Shown here piece after piece: positions 1-5,531 of a stretch of DNA of 7,651 nt. Numbering within the stretch: the stretch's first letter is position 1; each line of letters begins with the position of its first letter. This stretch comes from JAYPUG01 sp038117265 (GTDB lineage Bacteria > Pseudomonadota > Alphaproteobacteria > UBA6615), in the NCBI GenBank assembly GCA_038117265.1, contig JAYOFO010000100.1, positions 1 to 7,651 of the forward strand. Reading direction: 5' to 3'. The translations under genes and the position numbers were made by a program. Below the pieces are notes generated by a model, which searched no databases, had not been told where the DNA came from, and saw only the letters and a list, made by a program, of their open reading frames with translations.

Positions 1-801
1 CGGCACCGAATCCTCGATCGGGAAGCGCTCGGCCGAAGAGCCGCCGACATAGCCGTCGAGCTGCGGTGCGAGCAGCACGAACTCGGCGAAGTCGGCGGGT
101 GTCTCGATCGCCCCGCCATGGCAGGTGACGATCCGGTCGTTGTATTTCGGGCGCAACGCATCGGTGCAGACCGCGACCCGCTGGGCGGCGTCCTCGTAGC
201 TCATCACCGTTTCGGAACCGATGGTGCCGCCCGACGAGTTGCCGAAATGGACGATGATGTTGTCGACCCCGGCATCGGCCATCTCCAGGCATTCCTCGGG
301 CGAGGTGCAGAACGCCTTGGTGAACAGGCCCTGGCGGCTGGCGTAGCTCAGCACCTCTACCTCGCGCCACCAGCCGGTGCCCGTCTCTTCCAGGTCGGAG
401 CGGAACTTGCCGTCGATCAGCGCGACCGTCGGGCAATTCATGACGCCGTGGTAGCCGATGTCGGCCAGCCGGTCGACGAAGCGCTCCATGTCGCGCGTCG
501 GGTCGGCGCAGAGCAGCCCCGCGACGACGGGCGTGTCGTCGATGACGTTGAGCAGCGAGCGCTCGCCCAGCTCGTAGGTGATCGCATTGGCATCGCCGAT
601 CGGCAGGTAGCCGGCCATCGAACTCAGCCCCTGCATGCGGAAATAGGCGAGGATGTGGGTGGTTATTATGTCGGCGCCGCCGCGCGCGGCCATCTTGGCC
701 GTGATGCCCGAACCGCAGAGCGCATCGTAGATGGAGCGGTCGGCCTCGCGTTCGGCGCGCAGCCGCTCCAAGATCGTCGCGCGGTCCAGCTTGCGAGCCA
801 T
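1..801 (-). CDS. PEP hydrolase family protein (TIM-barrel), C-terminus cut by window edge
   Basis: 267 codons are visible from the ATG at 801 and the frame is still open at base 1; only a short C-terminal tail should be missing, since stand-alone members run to about 275 residues. The protein matches the family once called TIM-barrel signal-transduction proteins and now PEP_hydrolase, the same fold that is fused to Tm-1-like domains elsewhere. Visible family blocks are CGSGITAKMAARGGADII (29-46), GYLPIGDANAI (64-74), PVVAGLLCADPTRDM (91-105), GVMNCPTVALIDGKFR (119-134), LEETGTGWWREVEVL (137-151), the glycine-rich FGNSSGGTIG (186-195), CHGGAIETPAD (228-238) and GGSSAERFP (253-261). There is no signal peptide, so it is probably cytoplasmic. 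The physiological substrate is uncertain; phosphoenolpyruvate hydrolysis is a family label, not something the sequence shows. The start is supported by GGGAGG seven bases upstream. Nothing of its operon downstream is in view. Confidence 0.88.
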   Translation of the reverse strand, partial: MARKLDRATILERLRAEREADRSIYDALCGSGITAKMAARGGADIITTHILAYFRMQGLSSMAGYLPIGDANAITYELGERSLLNVIDDTPVVAGLLCADPTRDMERFVDRLADIGYHGVMNCPTVALIDGKFRSDLEETGTGWWREVEVLSYASRQGLFTKAFCTSPEECLEMADAGVDNIIVHFGNSSGGTIGSETVMSYEDAAQRVAVCTDALRPKYNDRIVTCHGGAIETPADFAEFVLLAPQLDGYVGGSSAERFPIEDSVP

Positions 802-808
802 GGCGTAT

Positions 809-814
809 CCTCCC
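809..814 (-). promoter_or_regulatory. Shine-Dalgarno site of the PEP hydrolase family gene
   Basis: On the minus strand this reads GGGAGG, seven bases before the ATG at 801. It is a strong match to the anti-Shine-Dalgarno sequence and fixes the start codon of the leftward gene. Confidence 0.7.
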
Positions 815-836
815 GGCGTGGCATTTTCCGGCGGCC

Positions 837-842
837 AGCATA
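837..842 (-). promoter_or_regulatory. Possible -10 element for the leftward gene
   Basis: The minus strand reads TATGCT here, about 35 bases before the start codon at 801, which would leave a short leader carrying the GGGAGG ribosome site. I see no convincing -35 box 16-18 bases further upstream, so this is only a candidate. The divergent gap 802-939 must hold the signals for both this gene and fzlA unless one is transcribed from elsewhere. Confidence 0.25.
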
Positions 843-939
843 GCGCCAATTTCATGACGAATCCCGCCCGCCCGTCGGAAGCCGCCGGCGCCCGTTCCGC
901 TTCCCTTGAATCGCGGCATGCGGCTAGGCTCGCGCCGCC

Positions 940-1650
940 ATGCGGACCCTCTATCACCTCTGGCTCTGCCCGTTCGCGCGCAAGGTGCGCATCGCGCTGG
1001 CCGAGAAGAAGCTCGCCTTCGAACTCGAGGTCGAGAAGGTCTGGGAACGGCGCGACGGCTTCCTCGCACTCAACCCCGCCGGCGAGGTTCCCGTGCTGGT
1101 CGAGGCGGCCCCCGTGGCCGACGAAGACGAGGCGTCCGGCGACGAGGCGCCGCCGCTGGTGATCGCGGACTCGGCCGTCATCTGCGAGTACCTGGAAGAG
1201 ACCTGTCCCACCCCGCCGCTTCTGGGGACGAGCCCCGCGGAGCGGGCCGAGATTCGCCGGCTTGCCGCCTGGTTCGACCAGAAGTTCCAGCGCGAGGTCA
1301 CGGTCAACCTGGTCGACGAGAAGATCAACAAGCGCTTCCTCGGGCTTGGCGCGCCGTCCTCGTCGGCGATCCGCGCCGGCCACGCGAACATCGGCGTGCA
1401 CCTGTCCTACATCGAGTACCTGATGGAACGGCGCAACTGGCTCGCCGGGAACGATTTCTCGCTCGCCGACATCGCCGCGGCGGCGCAGCTCTCCTGCGTC
1501 GACTATGTGGGCGACGTGCCCTGGCAGGATTTTCCCGAGGCGAGGACCTGGTACGCCCGGATCAAGTCGCGGCCGAGCCTGCGCGCCGTGCTGGCCGACC
1601 ACATCCCCGGCATTCCCCCGCCGAAGCACTACGCCAACCCGGATTTCTAG
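940..1650 (+). CDS. fzlA: FzlA-type GST-fold cell division protein
   Basis: A 236-residue protein with a glutathione S-transferase fold: thioredoxin-like N-terminal domain (about 1-87) and all-helical C-terminal domain (about 98-215). From memory it resembles the alphaproteobacterial division protein FzlA along its whole length: RTLYH (2-6), PFARKVRIALAEKKL (11-25), VWERRDGFLALNPAGEVPVLV (34-54), ADSAVICEYLEE (76-87), AWFDQKFQREVT (110-121), ERRNWLAG (163-170), DYVGDVPW (188-195), WYARIKSRPS (204-213) and the tail GIPPPKHYANPDF. In Caulobacter, FzlA binds FtsZ, shapes FtsZ filaments and controls constriction; it is not known as a glutathione enzyme. A 15-or-so residue acidic stretch (about 55-71) enlarges the loop before the SNAIL/ADSA motif. 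The ATG at 940 is chosen because family homology begins there; no good Shine-Dalgarno precedes it, so a leaderless or weakly initiated message is possible. An ordinary GST is the alternative. Confidence 0.82.
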   Translation: MRTLYHLWLCPFARKVRIALAEKKLAFELEVEKVWERRDGFLALNPAGEVPVLVEAAPVADEDEASGDEAPPLVIADSAVICEYLEETCPTPPLLGTSPAERAEIRRLAAWFDQKFQREVTVNLVDEKINKRFLGLGAPSSSAIRAGHANIGVHLSYIEYLMERRNWLAGNDFSLADIAAAAQLSCVDYVGDVPWQDFPEARTWYARIKSRPSLRAVLADHIPGIPPPKHYANPDF

Positions 1651-1681
1651 AGGGAAGCGGGCTGGCCCCCGGAAAAGTCCC

Positions 1682-2464
1682 TCACTCCACCTTCACATCC
1701 ATCTGCTCCAGCGCGCCGCGCGCCGCCTCGGCCGCCTGGGATCCCGGCGCGATCGCCAGCACGCGCAGCCAGGTCTCGCGCGCCGCGTCGAACGCGCCGG
1801 CCCGGGCATGGATCGCGCCCAGCTCGACCAGCGCCTCGGGGTTGTCGGGATCGGCGGCAAGCGCGCGGTCGATGTCGTCGCGCGCCAGGTCGTCGACCTC
1901 GAGCAGGCGGTAGGCCGCGGCGCGGAAGATCAGTGCGTCGATATGGTCGGGCCGCAGGTCGAGCGCGGCGGAGAAATCGTCGATCGCGTCCCAATATTCG
2001 CCCGCCCGCGCCAGCGCCTCGCCCCGGTCGATGCGCAGCTCGGGATCGTCGCCGTTCAGCTCGATCGCGCGGCTCAGCACCGCATTCGCACGGGTCAGGT
2101 CGTTGGCGCGCAGCCAGACATTCCCGGCCTGGCCCAGGACGGAGGCCCGCTCGACGGGGGTCGCCCCGGGCACGTCGGTGGCCAGCGCCTCGAGCCGGGT
2201 CGCGGCCTCGCTGTACTGGCCGAGATTGAACAGGGCGAGCGCCACGCAGTGGCGGGCGGGCGGGCCGCCGCCCTCGTCGCGCCAGGCAATCGCCGCCTCG
2301 AACCCGGCATCCGGGTCGCGGCGCGCGCCCTCCAGGCAATTCTGGTAGGCGGCGTCGGCGGGCAGTTCGCTGTAGCGGGTCTGCGCCGTCGCCGTGTCGG
2401 GCGACGCGACGCCGGCCAGCAGCGCGGCGCCGGCGGCGAGTGCGAGCAGCGTTGGACGGCGCAC
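1682..2464 (-). CDS. Secreted TPR-repeat protein
   Basis: 260 residues starting at a GTG codon. The N-terminus is a classical Sec signal peptide: basic MRRP, a hydrophobic run (about 5-20), then a cleavage region around TATAQT (24-29). The rest is mostly helical hairpin repeats of TPR type: about 74-95, 108-140, 142-175 (EALARAGEYWDAIDDFSAALDLRP is the clearest, 149-172), 176-208 and 209-242. Two cysteines in the mature part, C43 and C73, flank the first helices and could form a periplasmic disulfide. TPR proteins act as protein-binding scaffolds; the partner here is unknown. It is convergent with fzlA (31 bases between stops) and divergent from the SDR gene, so it is probably its own transcription unit. 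The GTG start is backed by AGGAG eight bases upstream and by the signal peptide beginning right there. Specific function not recognised. Confidence 0.85.
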   Translation of the reverse strand: MRRPTLLALAAGAALLAGVASPDTATAQTRYSELPADAAYQNCLEGARRDPDAGFEAAIAWRDEGGGPPARHCVALALFNLGQYSEAATRLEALATDVPGATPVERASVLGQAGNVWLRANDLTRANAVLSRAIELNGDDPELRIDRGEALARAGEYWDAIDDFSAALDLRPDHIDALIFRAAAYRLLEVDDLARDDIDRALAADPDNPEALVELGAIHARAGAFDAARETWLRVLAIAPGSQAAEAARGALEQMDVKVE

Positions 2465-2472
2465 GGGCTCCG

Positions 2473-2477
2473 CTCCT
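2473..2477 (-). promoter_or_regulatory. Shine-Dalgarno site that supports the GTG start of the TPR gene
   Basis: The minus strand reads AGGAG, eight bases ahead of the GTG at 2464. It supports GTG as the initiator, in agreement with the position of the signal peptide. Confidence 0.65.
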
Positions 2478-2491
2478 ATTGTGGGGCTTCC

Positions 2492-2520
2492 GTCCTAGCA
2501 GCGCGGCGCGCGCCGCGCAA
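2492..2520 (-). promoter_or_regulatory. Weak candidate promoter of the TPR gene
   Basis: On the minus strand TTGCGC (2520-2515) and TAGGAC (2497-2492) are separated by 17 bases. Each matches the housekeeping consensus only partly, with three of six bases. The spacing is ideal and the leader would be short. The spacer is largely the palindrome at 2501-2518, so a protein bound there would block it. This is inference from spacing and weak matches. Confidence 0.22.
2501..2518. repeat. 18-bp perfect palindrome between divergent genes
   Basis: GCGCGGCGCGCGCCGCGC is its own reverse complement over all 18 bases; the flanking A on each side ends the symmetry. It lies in the 84-base gap between the TPR gene start (2464) and the SDR gene start (2549), 36 and 30 bases from the two starts. 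It could be an operator shared by both genes, or merely a product of GC-rich composition. It has no loop, so a simple RNA hairpin would have to lose several central pairs. Confidence 0.5.
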
Positions 2521-2532
2521 AAGCAACCCGTC

Positions 2533-2540
2533 GGGAGAGG
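2533..2540 (+). promoter_or_regulatory. Shine-Dalgarno site that fixes the SDR gene start
   Basis: GGGAGAGG ends eight bases before the ATG at 2549. The reading frame stays open for about a kilobase upstream, antisense to the TPR gene, so this site and the nucleotide-binding motif right after the ATG decide the true start. Confidence 0.7.
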
Positions 2541-2548
2541 GATCGCCC

Positions 2549-3430
2549 ATGGCCGCGCGCACGATGTTCGTTTTCGGCATGGGCTACAGCGCCCGTGCGC
2601 TGGCGCGTCGCCTGCTGGCCGACGGATGGTCGGTTCGCGCCACGACCCGCTCGCTGGCCCGGGCGGGCGAGCTCGAGCGCGAGGGCATCGCGCCCTTCCT
2701 GTTCGACGGCGCGGTGCCGGTGGCCGATATCGCGTCGGCGCTCGACGGTGTCACCCATCTGCTGTCGTCGGTGCCGCCCGATGCCGATGGCGACCCGGTG
2801 CTGCGGCATCACGGCGATGCGCTCGCGGCATGCGCGCACGCCCTCGAATGGGCGGGCTACCTGTCGACGACCGGGGTCTATGGCGACCGCGGCGGGGACT
2901 GGGTCGACGAGGCATCGGAGCGACGGCCGGCGACCGAACGCGGGGCACGCCGGGTCGCGGCCGAGGATTCCTGGTGCGCGCTCTGGCGCGATCACGGCCT
3001 GCCCGTCCATCTGTTCCGCCTGGCGGGCATCTACGGGCCGGGCCGCAACGCGCTGGACACGGTGCGTGGGGGGAGCGCGCGCCGGATCGTCAAGCCGGGC
3101 CAGGTGTTCAGCCGCATTCATGTCGACGATATCGCGGCGGTCCTTGCCGCCTCGATCGCCAGGCCGAACCCGGGCGCGGCCTACAATGTCTGCGACGACG
3201 ATCCCGCGCCGCCGCAGGAGGTGATCGCGTTCGCCTGCGAATTGCTGGGCGTTGGGGCGCCGCCCGAGATCCCGTTCGCCGAGGCGGCGCCCGAGATGTC
3301 GGCGATGGCGCGCAGCTTCTATGCCGAGTCCAAGCGGGTCTCGAACCGCCGCATCAAGGACGAGCTGGGCGTCGCCCTGGCCTGGCCCGACTATCGTGCG
3401 GGGCTCGTCGCGCTGCTGGCCGACACCTGA
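2549..3430 (+). CDS. SDR/NAD-dependent epimerase-like protein (YeeZ-like)
   Basis: 293 residues forming a Rossmann-fold protein of the atypical/extended SDR group. The dinucleotide-binding glycine motif is FGMGYSARALARRL (9-22). Later blocks are LSSVPPDADGDPVL (72-85), LSTTGVYGDRGGDWVDE (105-121), FRLAGIYGPGRN (156-167), FSRIHVDDIA (187-196), YNVCDDDPAP (212-221) and VSNRRIKDEL (264-273). The classical Tyr-x-x-x-Lys catalytic pair is absent at the expected place: the segment reads ATERGARRVAAE (128-139). The protein may therefore be a non-canonical oxidoreductase/epimerase or a nucleotide-binding protein. Overall it resembles YeeZ and the SDR proteins often encoded beside fzlA in alphaproteobacteria; the substrate is unknown. 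No signal peptide. The ATG at 2549 has a strong ribosome site; the frame is open far upstream only by chance. Its last 40 bases overlap the end of the convergent hydrolase gene. Confidence 0.88.
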   Translation: MAARTMFVFGMGYSARALARRLLADGWSVRATTRSLARAGELEREGIAPFLFDGAVPVADIASALDGVTHLLSSVPPDADGDPVLRHHGDALAACAHALEWAGYLSTTGVYGDRGGDWVDEASERRPATERGARRVAAEDSWCALWRDHGLPVHLFRLAGIYGPGRNALDTVRGGSARRIVKPGQVFSRIHVDDIAAVLAASIARPNPGAAYNVCDDDPAPPQEVIAFACELLGVGAPPEIPFAEAAPEMSAMARSFYAESKRVSNRRIKDELGVALAWPDYRAGLVALLADT

Positions 3431-4230
3431 TCACATAGCCGTTCGACCACATCGACCAGCCGCGCCATATCGCGCGGCGCCGACAGCCGGTGGTCGCCGT
3501 TCTTCACCAGGATCAGTTCCACATCCTCGGACGTGAGTGCCGCCATCAGCTTCTGGGAGCGGGTCCACGGCACGTCGGCGTCGGCGGTGCCATGGAGCAG
3601 CCGCACGGGCATGTCGAGGGCCAGCGGTTCGCGCAGCACCAGGTGGTTGCGGCCGTCGTCCAGCAGCGCTTTCGTGATCACATAGGGATCGTCGGAATAT
3701 GCCGACGGGGCCTCGAAGTATCCCTGGCGTTCGATGCACGCCATCGCCTCCGGCCCCAGGCGGCCCGGCAGCAGGTCCTCGGTGAAGTCGGGCGCGGCCG
3801 CGATCGTGATCAGTCCCGCCACCTCCAGCGGGCCGCCCGCGCGGGCCAGCGCGCGCGCCGCCAGGGTCGCGACCCAGCCGCCCATCGACGAGCCGATGAG
3901 GACGAGCGGGCCGCCCAGCCCGGCGACCGTCTCGCCGGCGTGGCGGATCACCGTCAGCGCGTCGCCGGTCCACCGCCCGATGGTGCCGTCGCGGAACGCG
4001 CCGCCAGATGCGCCGTGGCCGGAATAGTCGAGGCGCAGGAACGCCCGTCCGGAATCGCGGGCCCAGGCTTCCAAAACTGTTGCCTTCTGGCCGGTCATGT
4101 CGGACATAAAGCCGCCGAGAAACACGACCCCCGGCGCCGGCACGCCCGTGCGGGCGGGGGTCGCGACGTAGGCGAGCGGGGTGCCGTCTTCGGCGTTGAC
4201 GAAGGCGGGTTGTGTCTCGTCGGGAACCAT
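3391..4230 (-). CDS. Alpha/beta hydrolase (serine esterase/thioesterase type)
   Basis: 279 residues with a full alpha/beta-hydrolase core. The oxyanion-side segment is VVFLGGFMSDMTGQKA (35-50), followed by LDYSGHGASGG (67-77), and the nucleophile elbow GSSMGG puts the catalytic serine at S115. The likely acid is D217 in HGTADADVPW (213-222) and the likely histidine is H247 in NGDHRLS (244-250), in the right order for a catalytic triad. No signal peptide, so it is probably cytoplasmic. The GFMSDMTG-K block recalls ABHD10-like hydrolases (acyl-protein thioesterase or esterase activity), but the substrate cannot be read from the sequence. The start at 4230 is the furthest upstream in frame, and no clear Shine-Dalgarno precedes it. 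The gene runs into the end of the SDR gene on the opposite strand, and its start lies 20 bases from the divergent glycosyltransferase start. It looks monocistronic. Confidence 0.9.
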   Translation of the reverse strand: MVPDETQPAFVNAEDGTPLAYVATPARTGVPAPGVVFLGGFMSDMTGQKATVLEAWARDSGRAFLRLDYSGHGASGGAFRDGTIGRWTGDALTVIRHAGETVAGLGGPLVLIGSSMGGWVATLAARALARAGGPLEVAGLITIAAAPDFTEDLLPGRLGPEAMACIERQGYFEAPSAYSDDPYVITKALLDDGRNHLVLREPLALDMPVRLLHGTADADVPWTRSQKLMAALTSEDVELILVKNGDHRLSAPRDMARLVDVVERLCDQVSASSATSPAR

Positions 4231-4250
4231 CGGAAGCGGATGCGGCCTGA

Positions 4251-5531
4251 ATGAACGACGTCGGCGATCCTAACATCGCGCCGGACACGGCCGCGAGCGG
4301 TGCGTCCGCGCGCGACACGGCCGGCCGGCTGCCGACCGTCCTGCAGGTGCTGCCCTCGCTCGATGTCGGCGGCGGCGGGGTCGAGCGCAGCGCGATCGAC
4401 GTGGCCGAGGCCCTGGTGCTTGCGGGCAAGACCGCGCTCGTCGCCTCGGCGGGCGGCCGCCAGGTGGTCGAGCTGGAGCGCAGGGGCGCGCGCCACATCA
4501 CCCTGCCGCTGGCGTCCAAGAACCCGCTGGTCATGCGCCGCAACGTGGCGCGGCTCGCCGAAATCATCGCGGCCGAACGTGTCGAGCTGGTGCACGCGCG
4601 CTCGCGCGCGCCCGCCTGGAGTGCACGGGCGGCGGCGCGGGCCGCGGGGCTCCCCTTCGTCACCACCTTCCACGGCACCTACAATTTCGGCACCGGCATC
4701 GCGGGGGCGCTGAAGAAGCGCTACAACGCGGTGATGGCCGACGGCGACGTGGTGATCGCCAACTCGGCCTTCATCGCCGATCATATGCAGACCCATTACG
4801 GGGTACCGGCGGACCGCATCCGGGTGGTGCCGCGCGGTGTCGATACCGCGCGCTTCGATGCCGAGGGGTTCAACGCCAACCGGATGATCGAGCTGTCGAC
4901 GCGCTGGCGGCTGGCCGACGAGAACGCGGTGGTCATGCTGCCGGGCCGGCTGACCCGCTGGAAGGGCCAGCTGCTGTTCGTCGAGGCGCTGGCGCGGCTG
5001 AAGGCACAGCGCGGGGCCGACAATTTCGGCGTCACCGGAATCCTCGTGGGTTCGGACCAGGGCCGCGAGGCCTACCGGCGCGAGCTCGAGACGACGATCT
5101 CGGAGAAGGGGCTCGGGGGCGACATCCAGATCGTCGGCCACTGCGACGACATGCCCGCCGCCTACATGCTGGCGGACGTGGTGGTGTCGGCCTCGACCGA
5201 CCCCGAGGCGTTCGGCCGGGTCATCGCCGAGGCCCAGGCGATGGGGCGCCCGGTGGTGGTCGCCGACCATGGCGGTGCGGCCGAGCAGGTGATCGACGGC
5301 GCCACCGGCTGGCGGTTTGCGCCCGGCGATCCTCAGGCGCTTGCCGATGCGCTGGCGACGGCGCTGGCGCTCGGGCCGACCCGGCGGGCGATCCTGGCCG
5401 ACCGGGCCGCCGCCCATGCGCGCGCGAAATACTCCAAGAGCGGCATGTGCGCCGCGACCCTGCGCATCTATGCCCAGATCCATGAGGGGGGCCACGAGAC
5501 GTCGCGCGGGGCGCGCGGGCGGGGCCGATGA
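4251..5531 (+). CDS. Glycosyltransferase, GT4 family (GT-B fold)
   Basis: 426 residues. The N-terminal GT-B domain starts with TVLQVLPSLDVGGGGVERSAID (29-50), the glycine-rich acceptor-side loop, and includes FHGTYNFGTG (140-149). The C-terminal donor-binding domain has RVVPRGVD (191-198), PGRLTRWKGQ (231-240), the GHCDDMPAAYMLADVVVSAS stretch (296-315) and the EX7E motif at E319 and E327 in DPEAFGRVIAEAQAMGRPVV. These are the hallmarks of retaining nucleotide-sugar glycosyltransferases that act at the cytoplasmic face of the inner membrane. The next gene is a heptosyltransferase-like protein, so a role in LPS core or another surface glycan is likely; the sugar is not identifiable. An in-frame TGA directly precedes the ATG, which fixes the 5' limit. 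The first 27 residues are low-complexity and lie outside the fold. The C-terminus is a short Arg/Gly-rich tail. It ends in an ATGA overlap with the next gene, so translation is probably coupled. Confidence 0.92.
   Translation: MNDVGDPNIAPDTAASGASARDTAGRLPTVLQVLPSLDVGGGGVERSAIDVAEALVLAGKTALVASAGGRQVVELERRGARHITLPLASKNPLVMRRNVARLAEIIAAERVELVHARSRAPAWSARAAARAAGLPFVTTFHGTYNFGTGIAGALKKRYNAVMADGDVVIANSAFIADHMQTHYGVPADRIRVVPRGVDTARFDAEGFNANRMIELSTRWRLADENAVVMLPGRLTRWKGQLLFVEALARLKAQRGADNFGVTGILVGSDQGREAYRRELETTISEKGLGGDIQIVGHCDDMPAAYMLADVVVSASTDPEAFGRVIAEAQAMGRPVVVADHGGAAEQVIDGATGWRFAPGDPQALADALATALALGPTRRAILADRAAAHARAKYSKSGMCAATLRIYAQIHEGGHETSRGARGRGR

Noticed and set aside
118..843. A 241-codon plus-strand frame at the left end
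   Set aside because: It is antisense to the PEP hydrolase family gene, which carries several conserved blocks and a strong ribosome site.
906..930. Promoter for fzlA (TTGAAT at 906-911, TAGGCT at 925-930)
   Set aside because: The spacer is only 13 bases, too short for a normal sigma-70-type promoter.
1651..1681. Possible bidirectional terminator between fzlA and the TPR gene
   Set aside because: Only a 3-4 bp GGG/CCC pairing can be drawn and there is no T-tract on either strand.
1505..2548. Upstream extension of the SDR frame, giving a 641-codon fusion-like protein
   Set aside because: The extra part is antisense to the TPR gene and has no motif. The Shine-Dalgarno at 2533-2540 and the glycine motif right after the ATG at 2549 mark the true start.
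3431..4678. A 415-codon minus-strand frame covering the hydrolase and the start of GT4
   Set aside because: It is out of frame with the hydrolase, whose catalytic motifs are all intact; the translation is Arg/Pro/Ala-rich noise.
4095..5495. A 466-codon minus-strand frame opposite the GT4 gene
   Set aside because: It overlaps both the well-supported hydrolase (same strand, other frame) and GT4, and its translation has biased composition and no recognisable domain.
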